The translations under genes and the position numbers were made by a program. From positions 1 to 8,341 of the forward strand of contig CASFSH010000102.1 in NCBI GenBank assembly GCA_949297205.1: 8,341 nucleotides of DNA, written 5' to 3'. The DNA is from an uncultured Bacillota bacterium. Lineage in GTDB: Bacteria > Bacillota > Clostridia > UBA1381. Below the pieces are notes generated by a model. That model had not been told where the DNA came from. It worked only from the letters and a program-made list of their open reading frames with translations, and ran no database searches. Positions 1 through 6,426 of the stretch are shown here, piece by piece (positions within the stretch are counted from its first letter, which is position 1; each line of letters starts with the position of its first letter).

Positions 1-366
1 ACGTTTTGCGGTAAGATTTACACCTACTGCACAAACTCTGCCTTGAGAACAAGCAGAGAAATAACCGCCTATCGCAATGGGCAGACAAGCTGCAAGATAA
101 CTCAATCCCATGCTTATTTCGGTAACAGGCTCGCCGCCGAGGATACCGATATTAAGCATTACCATAACAGAGATAATCAGACCGTAAAGACCTTGTGTGC
201 CGGGTAAAAGCTGCAATACGAGCAATTTACCGAACTTGCTCGGATCGTCGGATAATACCGCGCCTGCCGCTTCCGAAGCAATACCTACTCCTTTGGAAGA
301 TCCCATACCCGAAACAATAACTGCGATTGCAGCGCCTAAGATTGCAAAAACCATTGCTAAATTCAT
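1..366 (-). CDS. ntpK: V-type ATP synthase subunit K (rotor ring proteolipid), partial, C-terminus beyond the window
   Basis: This is the membrane rotor (c-type) subunit of a bacterial V-type ATPase; it carries the ion through the Vo sector. The first 122 residues are present and the gene runs off the left edge. The ATG start at 366 has an AAGGAG ribosome binding site 8 bases upstream. The protein begins with a hydrophobic segment (about residues 4-22), then SKGVGIASEAAG, then LPGTQGLYG (54-62), a second pair of membrane segments from about 86, and SQGR at 107-110. L54, T57, Q58 and Q108 align by motif with L61, T64, Q65 and Q110 of the Enterococcus hirae NtpK Na+ site (family knowledge from memory). 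The essential glutamate of the last helix lies outside the window. It follows subunit I by 27 bp in one operon. Identity is very secure; sodium specificity is inferred. Confidence 0.95.
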   Translation of the reverse strand, partial: MNLAMVFAILGAAIAVIVSGMGSSKGVGIASEAAGAVLSDDPSKFGKLLVLQLLPGTQGLYGLIISVMVMLNIGILGGEPVTEISMGLSYLAACLPIAIGGYFSACSQGRVCAVGVNLTAKR

Positions 367-393
367 AATTAAAACTCCTTTTATTATATTTTT

Positions 394-2358
394 TTATTCT
401 TTTGAAAAATTAAAGTATTTGGTATTCATGGCGAAAGGCTTAAATTTTCTTCCTCCGCCCTCATAAAATTTCTGAAAAAACTCAACATACTGAAGACGAT
501 TTGTATGAACATAGGCACCAAGACAATTTATTGCAAAGTTCATTGAATGACCTATAACGGAAATTAGTACAAATACAATTATACCTATAGGACCGTTTCC
601 GCCGAGACTCCCCAGAATATTTATAACCGAAGCAATAACGCCGGTTGCAAGTCCCAATGCCATAAGTCTGGAGTATGAGAGCGCATCTCCGATATAGCTT
701 GTTATATCATAAAGACTTAATATACCACCGAATATTTTTGAAATAATGTTTTTACCTTTTCTTCCTCCTGTAACAAGAAGTCCGGCAAAACCTATAATCA
801 TTAAAACTTTACCTGTTGTATTGAGGGGTGAAATGCCTAAACCCATTCCTGCTGCAAATATGCTTATTCCTACCAGTGCTGTAATCCAGAATCCTATATC
901 GCATATTGCGTCGGTTTTATTGCCTTTTCTCCAAAGCATATAAAATTTTATGCACATTGCGGTGAGAATATGAACCATGCCAAATGCGACGCTTATTATC
1001 ATAAGTTCAAGAGGTTTGTCGGTGGGGTTCAATAAAACCGGATCAAATGTGAAGGAACTGTTCAGGAACACCGAAGCTATGGTATTTATCATATCTCCGA
1101 AGAAACTGCCGTACATGATCCCCCAAAAAGTAGTGGATACGCCGCACATAAAGAACATTTTATATGATCTTCTTTTGTGTTTTTCAAGTATGTTTGAATA
1201 TCCAAGTATTCCGCATACAATCATTAATAAAAGTCCGTATCCTGCATCAGAAAACATCATTCCGAAAAACAGATAGTAAAAGAAAGACATGATCGGATTT
1301 GGATCAATATCATCCGAAGACGGCAGACTGTAATCGGAAGTAATTCCTTCTACAGGAGAGGCAAAAGCATTGTTTGAAAAAGCAATCGGTGCTTCATCGG
1401 GCAGAGGTTCTTCAAAAACAATTTCTGCATCAAATCGGGAAGTAATTTCTTTTTTCAGAGCTTCGCTGTTTTTCTTTGGAATATATCCGGTAATGACGAA
1501 TGTGTTTTCGGTTATTCCCAAATGAGATAATGCTTCATATTTTTCTTTTCGCATCGTAAGATGATCATAAAAAAGTTCTATTTCATTTTTGTATTGAAGA
1601 TAGCCTTTTATTTCGTTTTTAAGTCTTTCGTTTTCTTTTATGATGCCTTGTTTGTCTTCTTCAAGTTTTTGATATTTTTTTTGACATGTTCTGTGAGACA
1701 AACTGAATCCCGGTTCGGTAAAACCTATATTTCTAAAGAAATTTTCAAATTCTTCTTTATTATCTTTGGGATATATAAACCATACGTATGTCTGTTGTTT
1801 GGTTGTATTGATTATTTCAAAATAATATTCTTCAATTTGAGATTCTTCCAGTTTTTGTATAATTTGTTCGTTTGTCCATTCATGTTCAAGTGCACCGAGT
1901 TTTGCTGATGTTGTAAATGTTCCCTGAAAGTTCAAAGGAATATCAAGTGAAAGCAGGGGAGTGATTTGTGATTGTTTTAAATTGATTTTCCCTATACTGT
2001 TCTCGTTGTCGGTGATTGTTTTTTTAGCATGAATAATTTGCTGAATATGTTTGTTGACAAAATTTATTTCGTCTTTTGTCATATCATATTTACTTTCGTC
2101 AAGATGAACTCTTTTTGAAAAAAGACCTTTTTTTTCGGGAAAATACTCATCAAGAATGGCAATTGCACGTGAAGCGGAAGCAATATATGAATCAAATTGA
2201 GAGATTGTTTTTACTGTTTCCTGTTTGGAATATCCAGCCTCTTCACCGTCAAAATCGGATACTTCCATAATTTCCTGTTTATGAAGAAATTCAAGGACTT
2301 TTTTTCGCTGTTCATTCAGACCGAAAATGAAAATTTTGTTCATTTCAAGAATAGCCAA
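394..2358 (-). CDS. ntpI: V-type ATP synthase subunit I (membrane stator a-type subunit)
   Basis: This is the 654-residue stator subunit that forms the ion half-channels against the K ring and anchors the peripheral stalks; the length is normal for the family. Residues 1 to about 350 are a soluble arm with coiled-coil stretches (about 95-125 and 225-260). The membrane part starts near 355 (FFYYLFFGMMFSDAGYG) and has further hydrophobic segments near 400-425, 450-472, 485-508, 517-532, 565-585 and 590-615. R564 in SYSRLMALG and R621 in TNRLQYVEFF match by motif the two essential arginines of the E. hirae subunit (R573 and R629, recalled). I chose a TTG start because the family begins MAIxxMxK and a strong SD (AGGGGTGAT) sits just upstream; the ATG at residue 6 would lie too far from it. 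It is 34 bp downstream of the G/H subunit and 27 bp upstream of K, so it is co-transcribed with them. Confidence 0.96.
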   Translation of the reverse strand: MAILEMNKIFIFGLNEQRKKVLEFLHKQEIMEVSDFDGEEAGYSKQETVKTISQFDSYIASASRAIAILDEYFPEKKGLFSKRVHLDESKYDMTKDEINFVNKHIQQIIHAKKTITDNENSIGKINLKQSQITPLLSLDIPLNFQGTFTTSAKLGALEHEWTNEQIIQKLEESQIEEYYFEIINTTKQQTYVWFIYPKDNKEEFENFFRNIGFTEPGFSLSHRTCQKKYQKLEEDKQGIIKENERLKNEIKGYLQYKNEIELFYDHLTMRKEKYEALSHLGITENTFVITGYIPKKNSEALKKEITSRFDAEIVFEEPLPDEAPIAFSNNAFASPVEGITSDYSLPSSDDIDPNPIMSFFYYLFFGMMFSDAGYGLLLMIVCGILGYSNILEKHKRRSYKMFFMCGVSTTFWGIMYGSFFGDMINTIASVFLNSSFTFDPVLLNPTDKPLELMIISVAFGMVHILTAMCIKFYMLWRKGNKTDAICDIGFWITALVGISIFAAGMGLGISPLNTTGKVLMIIGFAGLLVTGGRKGKNIISKIFGGILSLYDITSYIGDALSYSRLMALGLATGVIASVINILGSLGGNGPIGIIVFVLISVIGHSMNFAINCLGAYVHTNRLQYVEFFQKFYEGGGRKFKPFAMNTKYFNFSKE

Positions 2359-2361
2359 GTT

Positions 2362-2370
2362 ATCACCCCT
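2362..2370 (-). promoter_or_regulatory. Ribosome binding site that decides the TTG start of ntpI
   Basis: On the minus strand AGGGGTGAT ends 3 bases before the TTG codon at 2358. It matches most of the AGGAGGTGAT anti-SD complement. The first in-frame ATG (2343-2341) is about 18 bases from this site, which is too far, so TTG is the better start. Confidence 0.75.
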
Positions 2371-2392
2371 TTTTTATATAATGTCTTTAAAT

Positions 2393-2707
2393 TTACTCGG
2401 ATAAAACGTAATCTATTACCCGTCTGATTGCCGAATCTTCGTCCGACATATATTTATCATAGAGAGTTTGTGCTGACTTTTCCGCTTGTAGTTGATTTTC
2501 ACTCATTAAATTCTGCGCTTCTTTTTCTGCGGATGAAATTGCTTCACTTAATTCAGTTTTCATACGGGCGGTTAGTGTTTCTTTTGTATCCTTTGAAAAT
2601 TTATTGGCGTCGGAAATTATCTGAAGAGCTTTATTGTCCGCATTACTTATAATATTCCTTGCTTTTTCCTCTGTTTCTTTAATAATATTTACTGCTTCCT
2701 GGGCCAT
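2393..2707 (-). CDS. V-type ATP synthase small coiled-coil stalk subunit (G/H type)
   Basis: A 104-residue, highly charged protein rich in Ala, Glu, Lys and Ser. It appears to be one continuous helix from about residue 3 to 85 (with repeated alanine-rich heptad or hendecad patterns such as EEKARNIISNADNKA and EAISSAEKEAQ) and a short C-terminal helix ending IRRVIDYVLSE. This matches the small peripheral-stalk subunit that pairs with subunit E and holds the catalytic head to subunit I. In bacterial operons it is often the first gene before subunit I, as here. It is named subunit H, G or NtpF in different organisms, so I give no symbol. The start is an ATG with a strong AAGGAGG site 6-7 bases upstream. 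It appears to be the first gene of the operon. The assignment depends partly on position, because coiled coils of this size are poorly conserved. Confidence 0.88.
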   Translation of the reverse strand: MAQEAVNIIKETEEKARNIISNADNKALQIISDANKFSKDTKETLTARMKTELSEAISSAEKEAQNLMSENQLQAEKSAQTLYDKYMSDEDSAIRRVIDYVLSE

Positions 2708-2755
2708 GATATACCTCCTTTCGGTATAAAAAATGCAAGTACATAATAGACAAAA

Positions 2756-2794
2756 GACAAAGGTAGCATACCAATAAAATTTGCCGCCTTTGTC
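2756..2794 (-). other. Leader hairpin in front of the V-ATPase operon
   Basis: GACAAAGG (2756-2763) and CCTTTGTC (2787-2794) form a perfect 8-bp inverted repeat. After a G-U pair and one mismatch, two more GC pairs extend the stem, around an AT-rich loop of about 15 bases. It lies between the predicted transcription start near 2856 and the first gene start at 2707, so it would be in the mRNA leader. Only a short U-rich stretch (CUUUUGUC) follows it on the minus strand, so it is not a convincing terminator. Whether it is regulatory is unknown. Confidence 0.35.
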
Positions 2795-2862
2795 AAATAT
2801 ATTTTTTTATTGTTTAAAATATGATACCATATTTTACCACAGATGTATATATTTAATTTAAA

Positions 2863-2892
2863 ATTATAAAAATAATTTGGTAAAATTGACAA
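2863..2892 (-). promoter_or_regulatory. Candidate sigma-A promoter of the V-ATPase operon
   Basis: On the minus strand TTGTCA (2892-2887) is followed after 18 bases by a perfect TATAAT (2868-2863). This predicts a start near 2856 and a leader of about 150 nt before the first ATPase gene. A second TTGACA at 2796-2791 has only a weak -10 (TGGTAT, 17-base spacer). AT-rich DNA produces such matches by chance, so this is a candidate only. Read-through from the upstream dehydrogenase gene remains possible, because I see no clear terminator after it. Confidence 0.45.
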
Positions 2893-2922
2893 ATATAGAG
2901 TTATGCTTTTATAAAAAATATA

Positions 2923-3675
2923 TTAATTTAGAGTTTTTGATTTTTGTATTTTATAAACACATTTTGCACTTAATCTGTCAGGAATAATTTTTGAAAAAAA
3001 TCTTGTACATTTAATCATAAAGGACGGTACAATAACGGTCTTATTTTTAAACATTTTTTTTATAGCATATTTAGCGGTGTATTCTGCAGTAACGGAAGAA
3101 ACTCCGAATTTTACATTAGCAACATCGTTAAATTCCGTGTCAACCGGCCCCGGACACAGCACACTTATGTGTACATTGTATTTTTCTTTGGATATTTCTT
3201 CGGCAATTGCTTCGGTAATACGGTAAACATATGCTTTTGATGCATAATACGATGAGAACATAGGACCCGGGAAAAATGCTGCAGAAGATGCTACATTTAA
3301 AATATAACCGTTATTCCTTTCAATCATGCGTAAATAATAAAGTTTTGTAAGAATATGCACTGCTTTTATATTTACATCAAGCATATTTATTTCTTTGTTG
3401 AGATTGGTTTTGCTGAAATTGCCGAATACACCGAAACCGGCATTGTTTATAAGTATATCAATATCTGGATAAGCATTGTATAATTTAAAACACTCTTCTT
3501 CAACAGACAGATCGCAGGTATAAATTTCAACATTTACATTTTTTATGCTGCTTTTCAATTCCTGTAAGCGGTCGGTTCTTCTTGCGGCAATTACAAGATC
3601 ATAACCCATTTTTGCAAATTCTTTTGCAAATTCTCTTCCTATTCCGGAACTTGCTCCTGTTATCAATGCTTTCAT
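2923..3675 (-). CDS. Short-chain dehydrogenase/reductase (classical SDR, DltE-like), substrate unknown
   Basis: A 250-residue NAD(P)-dependent oxidoreductase of the classical SDR family, probably cytoplasmic. The Rossmann nucleotide-binding motif TGASSGIG is at residues 6-13, NNAG at 77-80, the structural/catalytic Asn near 102 (DVNIKA), the catalytic Ser at 130 (NVASS) and YYASK at 143-147, giving Y143 and K147. CPGPVDTEF at 174-182 is the usual segment after the active site. The second strand ends in AARR with no acidic residue, which suggests NADPH preference. The sequence is closest in style to the DltE/COG0300 group, whose members act on varied or unknown substrates. The ATG start at 3675 follows a GGAGGT site by 5 bases. 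A TATAAT on the minus strand at 3739-3734 could be its -10, but no good -35 is present. It lies alone between a beta-helix gene and the ATPase operon, and neither neighbour explains its substrate. Confidence 0.92.
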   Translation of the reverse strand: MKALITGASSGIGREFAKEFAKMGYDLVIAARRTDRLQELKSSIKNVNVEIYTCDLSVEEECFKLYNAYPDIDILINNAGFGVFGNFSKTNLNKEINMLDVNIKAVHILTKLYYLRMIERNNGYILNVASSAAFFPGPMFSSYYASKAYVYRITEAIAEEISKEKYNVHISVLCPGPVDTEFNDVANVKFGVSSVTAEYTAKYAIKKMFKNKTVIVPSFMIKCTRFFSKIIPDRLSAKCVYKIQKSKTLN

Positions 3676-3817
3676 AGTATACCTCCATAGTATAATTTTT
3701 ATTAAAATATATTTTAGTCTTATTTATTTAAATATTATATAAAGTAAATATTGACATATTTTTTGCTTGTAAACAGAAAAATATAAAATTTGTATAATTG
3801 TATAGACGAGTATATAT

Positions 3818-3858
3818 AAATTAAACTGTCTTATTCGAAAAATAAAACAGTTTAATTT
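3818..3858 (-). terminator. Candidate intrinsic terminator downstream of the beta-helix gene
   Basis: A long perfect inverted repeat, AAATTAAACTGT (3818-3829) and ACAGTTTAATTT (3847-3858), encloses a C/A mismatch, five more A-T pairs and a CGAAA loop. It starts about 40 bases after the stop codon at 3899. The stem is AT-rich. The U-rich stretch is weak on the minus strand and better on the plus strand, but no plus-strand gene ends here, so I assign it to the beta-helix gene. It could also be a protein-binding palindrome. Confidence 0.5.
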
Positions 3859-3898
3859 CTTTTTATTAATTTTTAAAATATAATATGCGTTAAATTTA

Positions 3899-6010
3899 TT
3901 ATTTTTTAAGCAGACCAATGCTGTCAAAATCAATTTCTTCAAACATTACTTTATCAGCTTTAACGCCCCTTACTCTGTCATCAACATTTTTTGCGTATTT
4001 ACATTTTAAATAAGAATCTTTTCTCAGCTTGAAATTAAGATGGCTCGGATTTTCATCGACAAAATTCTGATATTGATTTGAGCATACAAAATTATTGTAA
4101 TAAAGGGTTGTATGATTGTAATTGTTCATATATGTATCATAAAGATACGGATAATGCTCTTTCCATATATCGTCTGTGATATCCACACCACGAAGATCGT
4201 TCTCCGAAGCAGTAATTCTGTTAATAAACAATTCATCCGTGTGCATTCTCTCATAGGAATTGTCATATGTATTTGGATCAAGACCGGGATAACAGTCTAT
4301 GAAAATATTGTTAGCGACAGAAGTCTGACCTCCATTATTCCAATGGATTGTAGAAAAGAAGAATCTTCCTTTTTGTACAATATCGTAAAAGTAGTTTCCG
4401 TAAACTTCGTTGTATATTGCATTATCGTCCAGATATATTGCGGTAAAACCGTACATATCATAGCTGTGAGGATTTTTAATGTCGTATATGAAATTGTATC
4501 TGATTTTGTTTCCTACCTCACTGGGATCTCTGCCCATATAGATAGCGGCACCGTCACTTATGCTTTTTGCCACATTATGAATTTTGGTATATTCAAGCAG
4601 ATGGTCGTTGCCGTGAATGTAAACAGCAAATCCTTCAAGGTTGTCAAATTCACAGTGACTGATGATATTTCCCACACCCCATATATTTACAGCACCTTTA
4701 TATGTAAGGTCAAGTCTGTTTACATTGTGTATATGTGTGTTATATACTTTGTTGCCGGCAGGAATAAGTTTTTTTCTGTTTCCTCCGCCCAGCATTATTC
4801 CGCCTGCGCCCATATCATGTATGTCACAACCGGAAATTATATGATTTTTTCCGCCGTTACCGTCATATGCTGCATATTCATAAATATATTCATGCCAACT
4901 GCCTATACCTTCAGACATAGGCTGTGGTTTTATTTTATCATGGTCGTAAATTCCGTGACAGTTAGTAAGTCCGTCGGGAAGAGGTGTAATACCCTGACCG
5001 ATTTGTACAGCAACAATACCTAAATTTCTAAATTCACAGTCTTTTATTGATATTTTTTCCCCGCCTTCAATATAAACACCCATACCTCTTGAATTTTCAA
5101 ATATTATGTTTTCAAAAGAAATATTGCTTGCATTAATAAAGGAAAGCATGGGAGTAGTCAGAACAGATAACTGTATAACCGCGTTTGATATATCACAGTC
5201 GGGATAAAAATATAATTTTTTATTTTTTTTGTCTATAAAGTATTCGCCCGGTTCACCTATTTCTTCTATAAGATTTATGATTTTCCAACGGTGTTCGGAA
5301 AATGCTTTAAGACCGTTTAATCCGGGATTTTTCAGTTTAATTGTTCTGTCTTTTGTGTTTATTGATTCAACCTTTATGGTGTCATCTGCATAGCAGTTTG
5401 CAAAAAAACCGGAAATATAAGCGTCGTCTGCATTTGTCCATTTGTCGCCCCTTTCGGTATCATATCCGAATGTGCCGCCGCGCATAGTGAAATCTCCGGT
5501 CATTGGTATGCTTCCGGGATCGATTACTTTACCTAAGGGTATGTAATCATGTTTGGGGTATGACGCGATCTTTTGTGGTACAAAATTTATAAACAATTCA
5601 TTGGGAGCAGGTATGTAAGGATGACGAAAGCCTCTTGATCCGTATTCTCCCAATTCAATTCCCGTTTTCGATAAATCTGCTTCGTAAATGTGTTCTTTAG
5701 CGTTTTCGTCTATTATTCTTTCTAAAATTTCATTTTCATTTACTTTTTTTACAAGATTGTTATCAATTATGATTCCGCCGTCAAAATATACTTTTTCATT
5801 TTCTTCAGCTTTATATACCGCTGGTTTATCATATTCATTGAACCTGACGGTTTCATTAAAATGGTATCTTCCGCCTTTTATGATAATTTCAATTTCTTCA
5901 GATGTATCAATATCTTGAATATATTTTTTTGCATCTGATAAATTGGAAAACGGGTTATCAAAACTTCCGTCCGGAACGGAAGAGCTTGTTTTTCCTACAT
6001 AAATTTTCAT
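3899..6010 (-). CDS. Large right-handed parallel beta-helix protein, putative intracellular carbohydrate-active enzyme
   Basis: A 703-residue protein whose start (KIYVGKTSS, then DGSFDNPFSNLSDAKKYI at 14-31) is typical of polysaccharide-active beta-helix proteins. Residues 40-85 (IIIKGGRYHFNETV, VYFDGG) form the N-terminal cap. An insert domain lies around 130-250, and the helix proper at about 285-575 has repeated turns such as ISFENIIFENSRG, ISGCDIHDMGAGGI, ISHCEFDNLEGFAV and VANNIFIDC. Conserved-looking polar clusters are YMGRDPSEVGN (491-501), AIYLDDNA (524-531) and IHWNNGG (555-561). There is no signal peptide or membrane segment, so it should be cytoplasmic. The fold is shared by pectate lyases and by glycoside hydrolase families such as GH120 and GH141, and the layout is closest in feel to GH141-like proteins, but I cannot assign a family or reaction. 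The start has an AGGGAGGA site 6 bases upstream. No transporter, regulator or other sugar gene is adjacent. Confidence 0.85.
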   Translation of the reverse strand: MKIYVGKTSSSVPDGSFDNPFSNLSDAKKYIQDIDTSEEIEIIIKGGRYHFNETVRFNEYDKPAVYKAEENEKVYFDGGIIIDNNLVKKVNENEILERIIDENAKEHIYEADLSKTGIELGEYGSRGFRHPYIPAPNELFINFVPQKIASYPKHDYIPLGKVIDPGSIPMTGDFTMRGGTFGYDTERGDKWTNADDAYISGFFANCYADDTIKVESINTKDRTIKLKNPGLNGLKAFSEHRWKIINLIEEIGEPGEYFIDKKNKKLYFYPDCDISNAVIQLSVLTTPMLSFINASNISFENIIFENSRGMGVYIEGGEKISIKDCEFRNLGIVAVQIGQGITPLPDGLTNCHGIYDHDKIKPQPMSEGIGSWHEYIYEYAAYDGNGGKNHIISGCDIHDMGAGGIMLGGGNRKKLIPAGNKVYNTHIHNVNRLDLTYKGAVNIWGVGNIISHCEFDNLEGFAVYIHGNDHLLEYTKIHNVAKSISDGAAIYMGRDPSEVGNKIRYNFIYDIKNPHSYDMYGFTAIYLDDNAIYNEVYGNYFYDIVQKGRFFFSTIHWNNGGQTSVANNIFIDCYPGLDPNTYDNSYERMHTDELFINRITASENDLRGVDITDDIWKEHYPYLYDTYMNNYNHTTLYYNNFVCSNQYQNFVDENPSHLNFKLRKDSYLKCKYAKNVDDRVRGVKADKVMFEEIDFDSIGLLKK

Positions 6011-6039
6011 AATAAATCCTCCCTAAAACAGTTGCTTGA

Positions 6040-6066
6040 ATTATAATATCATATATTAGTTAGCAA
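6040..6066 (-). promoter_or_regulatory. Candidate promoter of the beta-helix gene
   Basis: On the minus strand a perfect TATAAT (6045-6040) lies 15 bases downstream of TTGCTA (6066-6061). The spacer is shorter than optimal and the -35 is only moderate. The predicted start near 6033 leaves a short leader with the SD. A 7-bp inverted repeat, TTGAATT (6036-6042) and AATTCAA (6065-6071), brackets the -10 and overlaps the -35, so it could be an operator. Confidence 0.35.
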
Positions 6067-6071
6067 TTCAA

Positions 6072-6372
6072 TAGAAATAAAGCAAATCAATAATAAAAAA
6101 CAAAAAACAGCATACAAATTAAAAAAAAAGCCAAAAATATATTCTGAAAATAATTAAAATTATATGTAACACATTTAATATTTTTATCATTTACATAATT
6201 TTAAAAAACAGGTTATAAAAGTCTTTTTATGCATATATAAAATTTATATTATTTTTTCCGTAAAATGTAAAATAAATAAATTGTTTTGATAAACGCGTTG
6301 CATTAATTTTACCTTATTGTTTTTTTGTATGAAATATGTTCAATTAATCTCATTTTTGACTTTTACTTTTCA
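6072..6372. other. AT-rich divergent intergenic stretch without a recognisable gene
   Basis: Between the beta-helix promoter and the spoIVB promoter there are about 300 bases of very AT-rich DNA with many A and T runs. I see no credible reading frame with a ribosome binding site, no tRNA-like fold and no clear terminator. Two small items stand out: an 8-bp palindrome AACGCGTT at 6292-6299, and a 7-bp inverted repeat GTAAAAT (6260-6266) and ATTTTAC (6306-6312) around it. Both may be chance. TTGACT at 6356-6361 with CATAAC 16 bases downstream is a weak sigma-A alternative for spoIVB. Confidence 0.5.
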
Positions 6373-6401
6373 GTATACATAACCTCAGCTGCGGAAAAGT
6401 T
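6373..6401 (+). promoter_or_regulatory. Candidate forespore (sigma-F/sigma-G type) promoter of spoIVB
   Basis: GTATA (6373-6377) is followed after 15 bases by GGAAAAGTT (6393-6401). This matches the Bacillus subtilis sigma-F pattern, GYWTA, about 16 bases, then GGHRARHT (recalled), with one mismatch in the -10 and a spacer one base short. The predicted start near 6408 falls just upstream of the SD at 6412-6420. B. subtilis spoIVB is made in the forespore under sigma-F and sigma-G, so the biology agrees. It is a single-sequence match and is not proven. Confidence 0.45.
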
Positions 6402-6411
6402 AAAAAGGAAA

Positions 6412-6420
6412 GTGAGGTGA
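6412..6420 (+). promoter_or_regulatory. Ribosome binding site that decides the TTG start of spoIVB
   Basis: GTGAGGTGA ends 6 bases before the TTG at 6427. The next in-frame ATG is codon 23 and would remove most of the N-terminal membrane segment, so the TTG start is well supported. Confidence 0.75.
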
Positions 6421-6426
6421 AAAAAA

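Noticed and set aside
1561..1908. A 115-codon Phe-rich open frame antisense to ntpI
   Set aside because: The Phe runs are the complement of Lys/Glu codons in the coiled-coil arm of subunit I. There is no ribosome binding site.
2689..2892. A 67-codon frame on the minus strand covering the V-ATPase leader
   Set aside because: It overlaps the start of the first ATPase gene, covers the candidate promoter -10 and has no SD site or family resemblance.
2886..2915. A plus-strand TTGACA, 18 bases, TATAAA promoter-like pair
   Set aside because: It would only produce RNA antisense to the dehydrogenase gene. AT-rich sequence makes chance matches likely and it overlaps the better minus-strand promoter.
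3724..3942. A 72-codon frame across the end of the beta-helix gene
   Set aside because: It is rich in Ile, Lys, Asn and Tyr, as expected from random AT-rich DNA, and overlaps both the gene end and the terminator hairpin.
4112..5023. A 303-codon open frame on the plus strand inside the beta-helix gene
   Set aside because: It is antisense to a well-supported gene, has a low-complexity composition rich in Val, Ile, Cys and His, and shows no recognisable domain. It is best explained by the codon pattern of the opposite strand.
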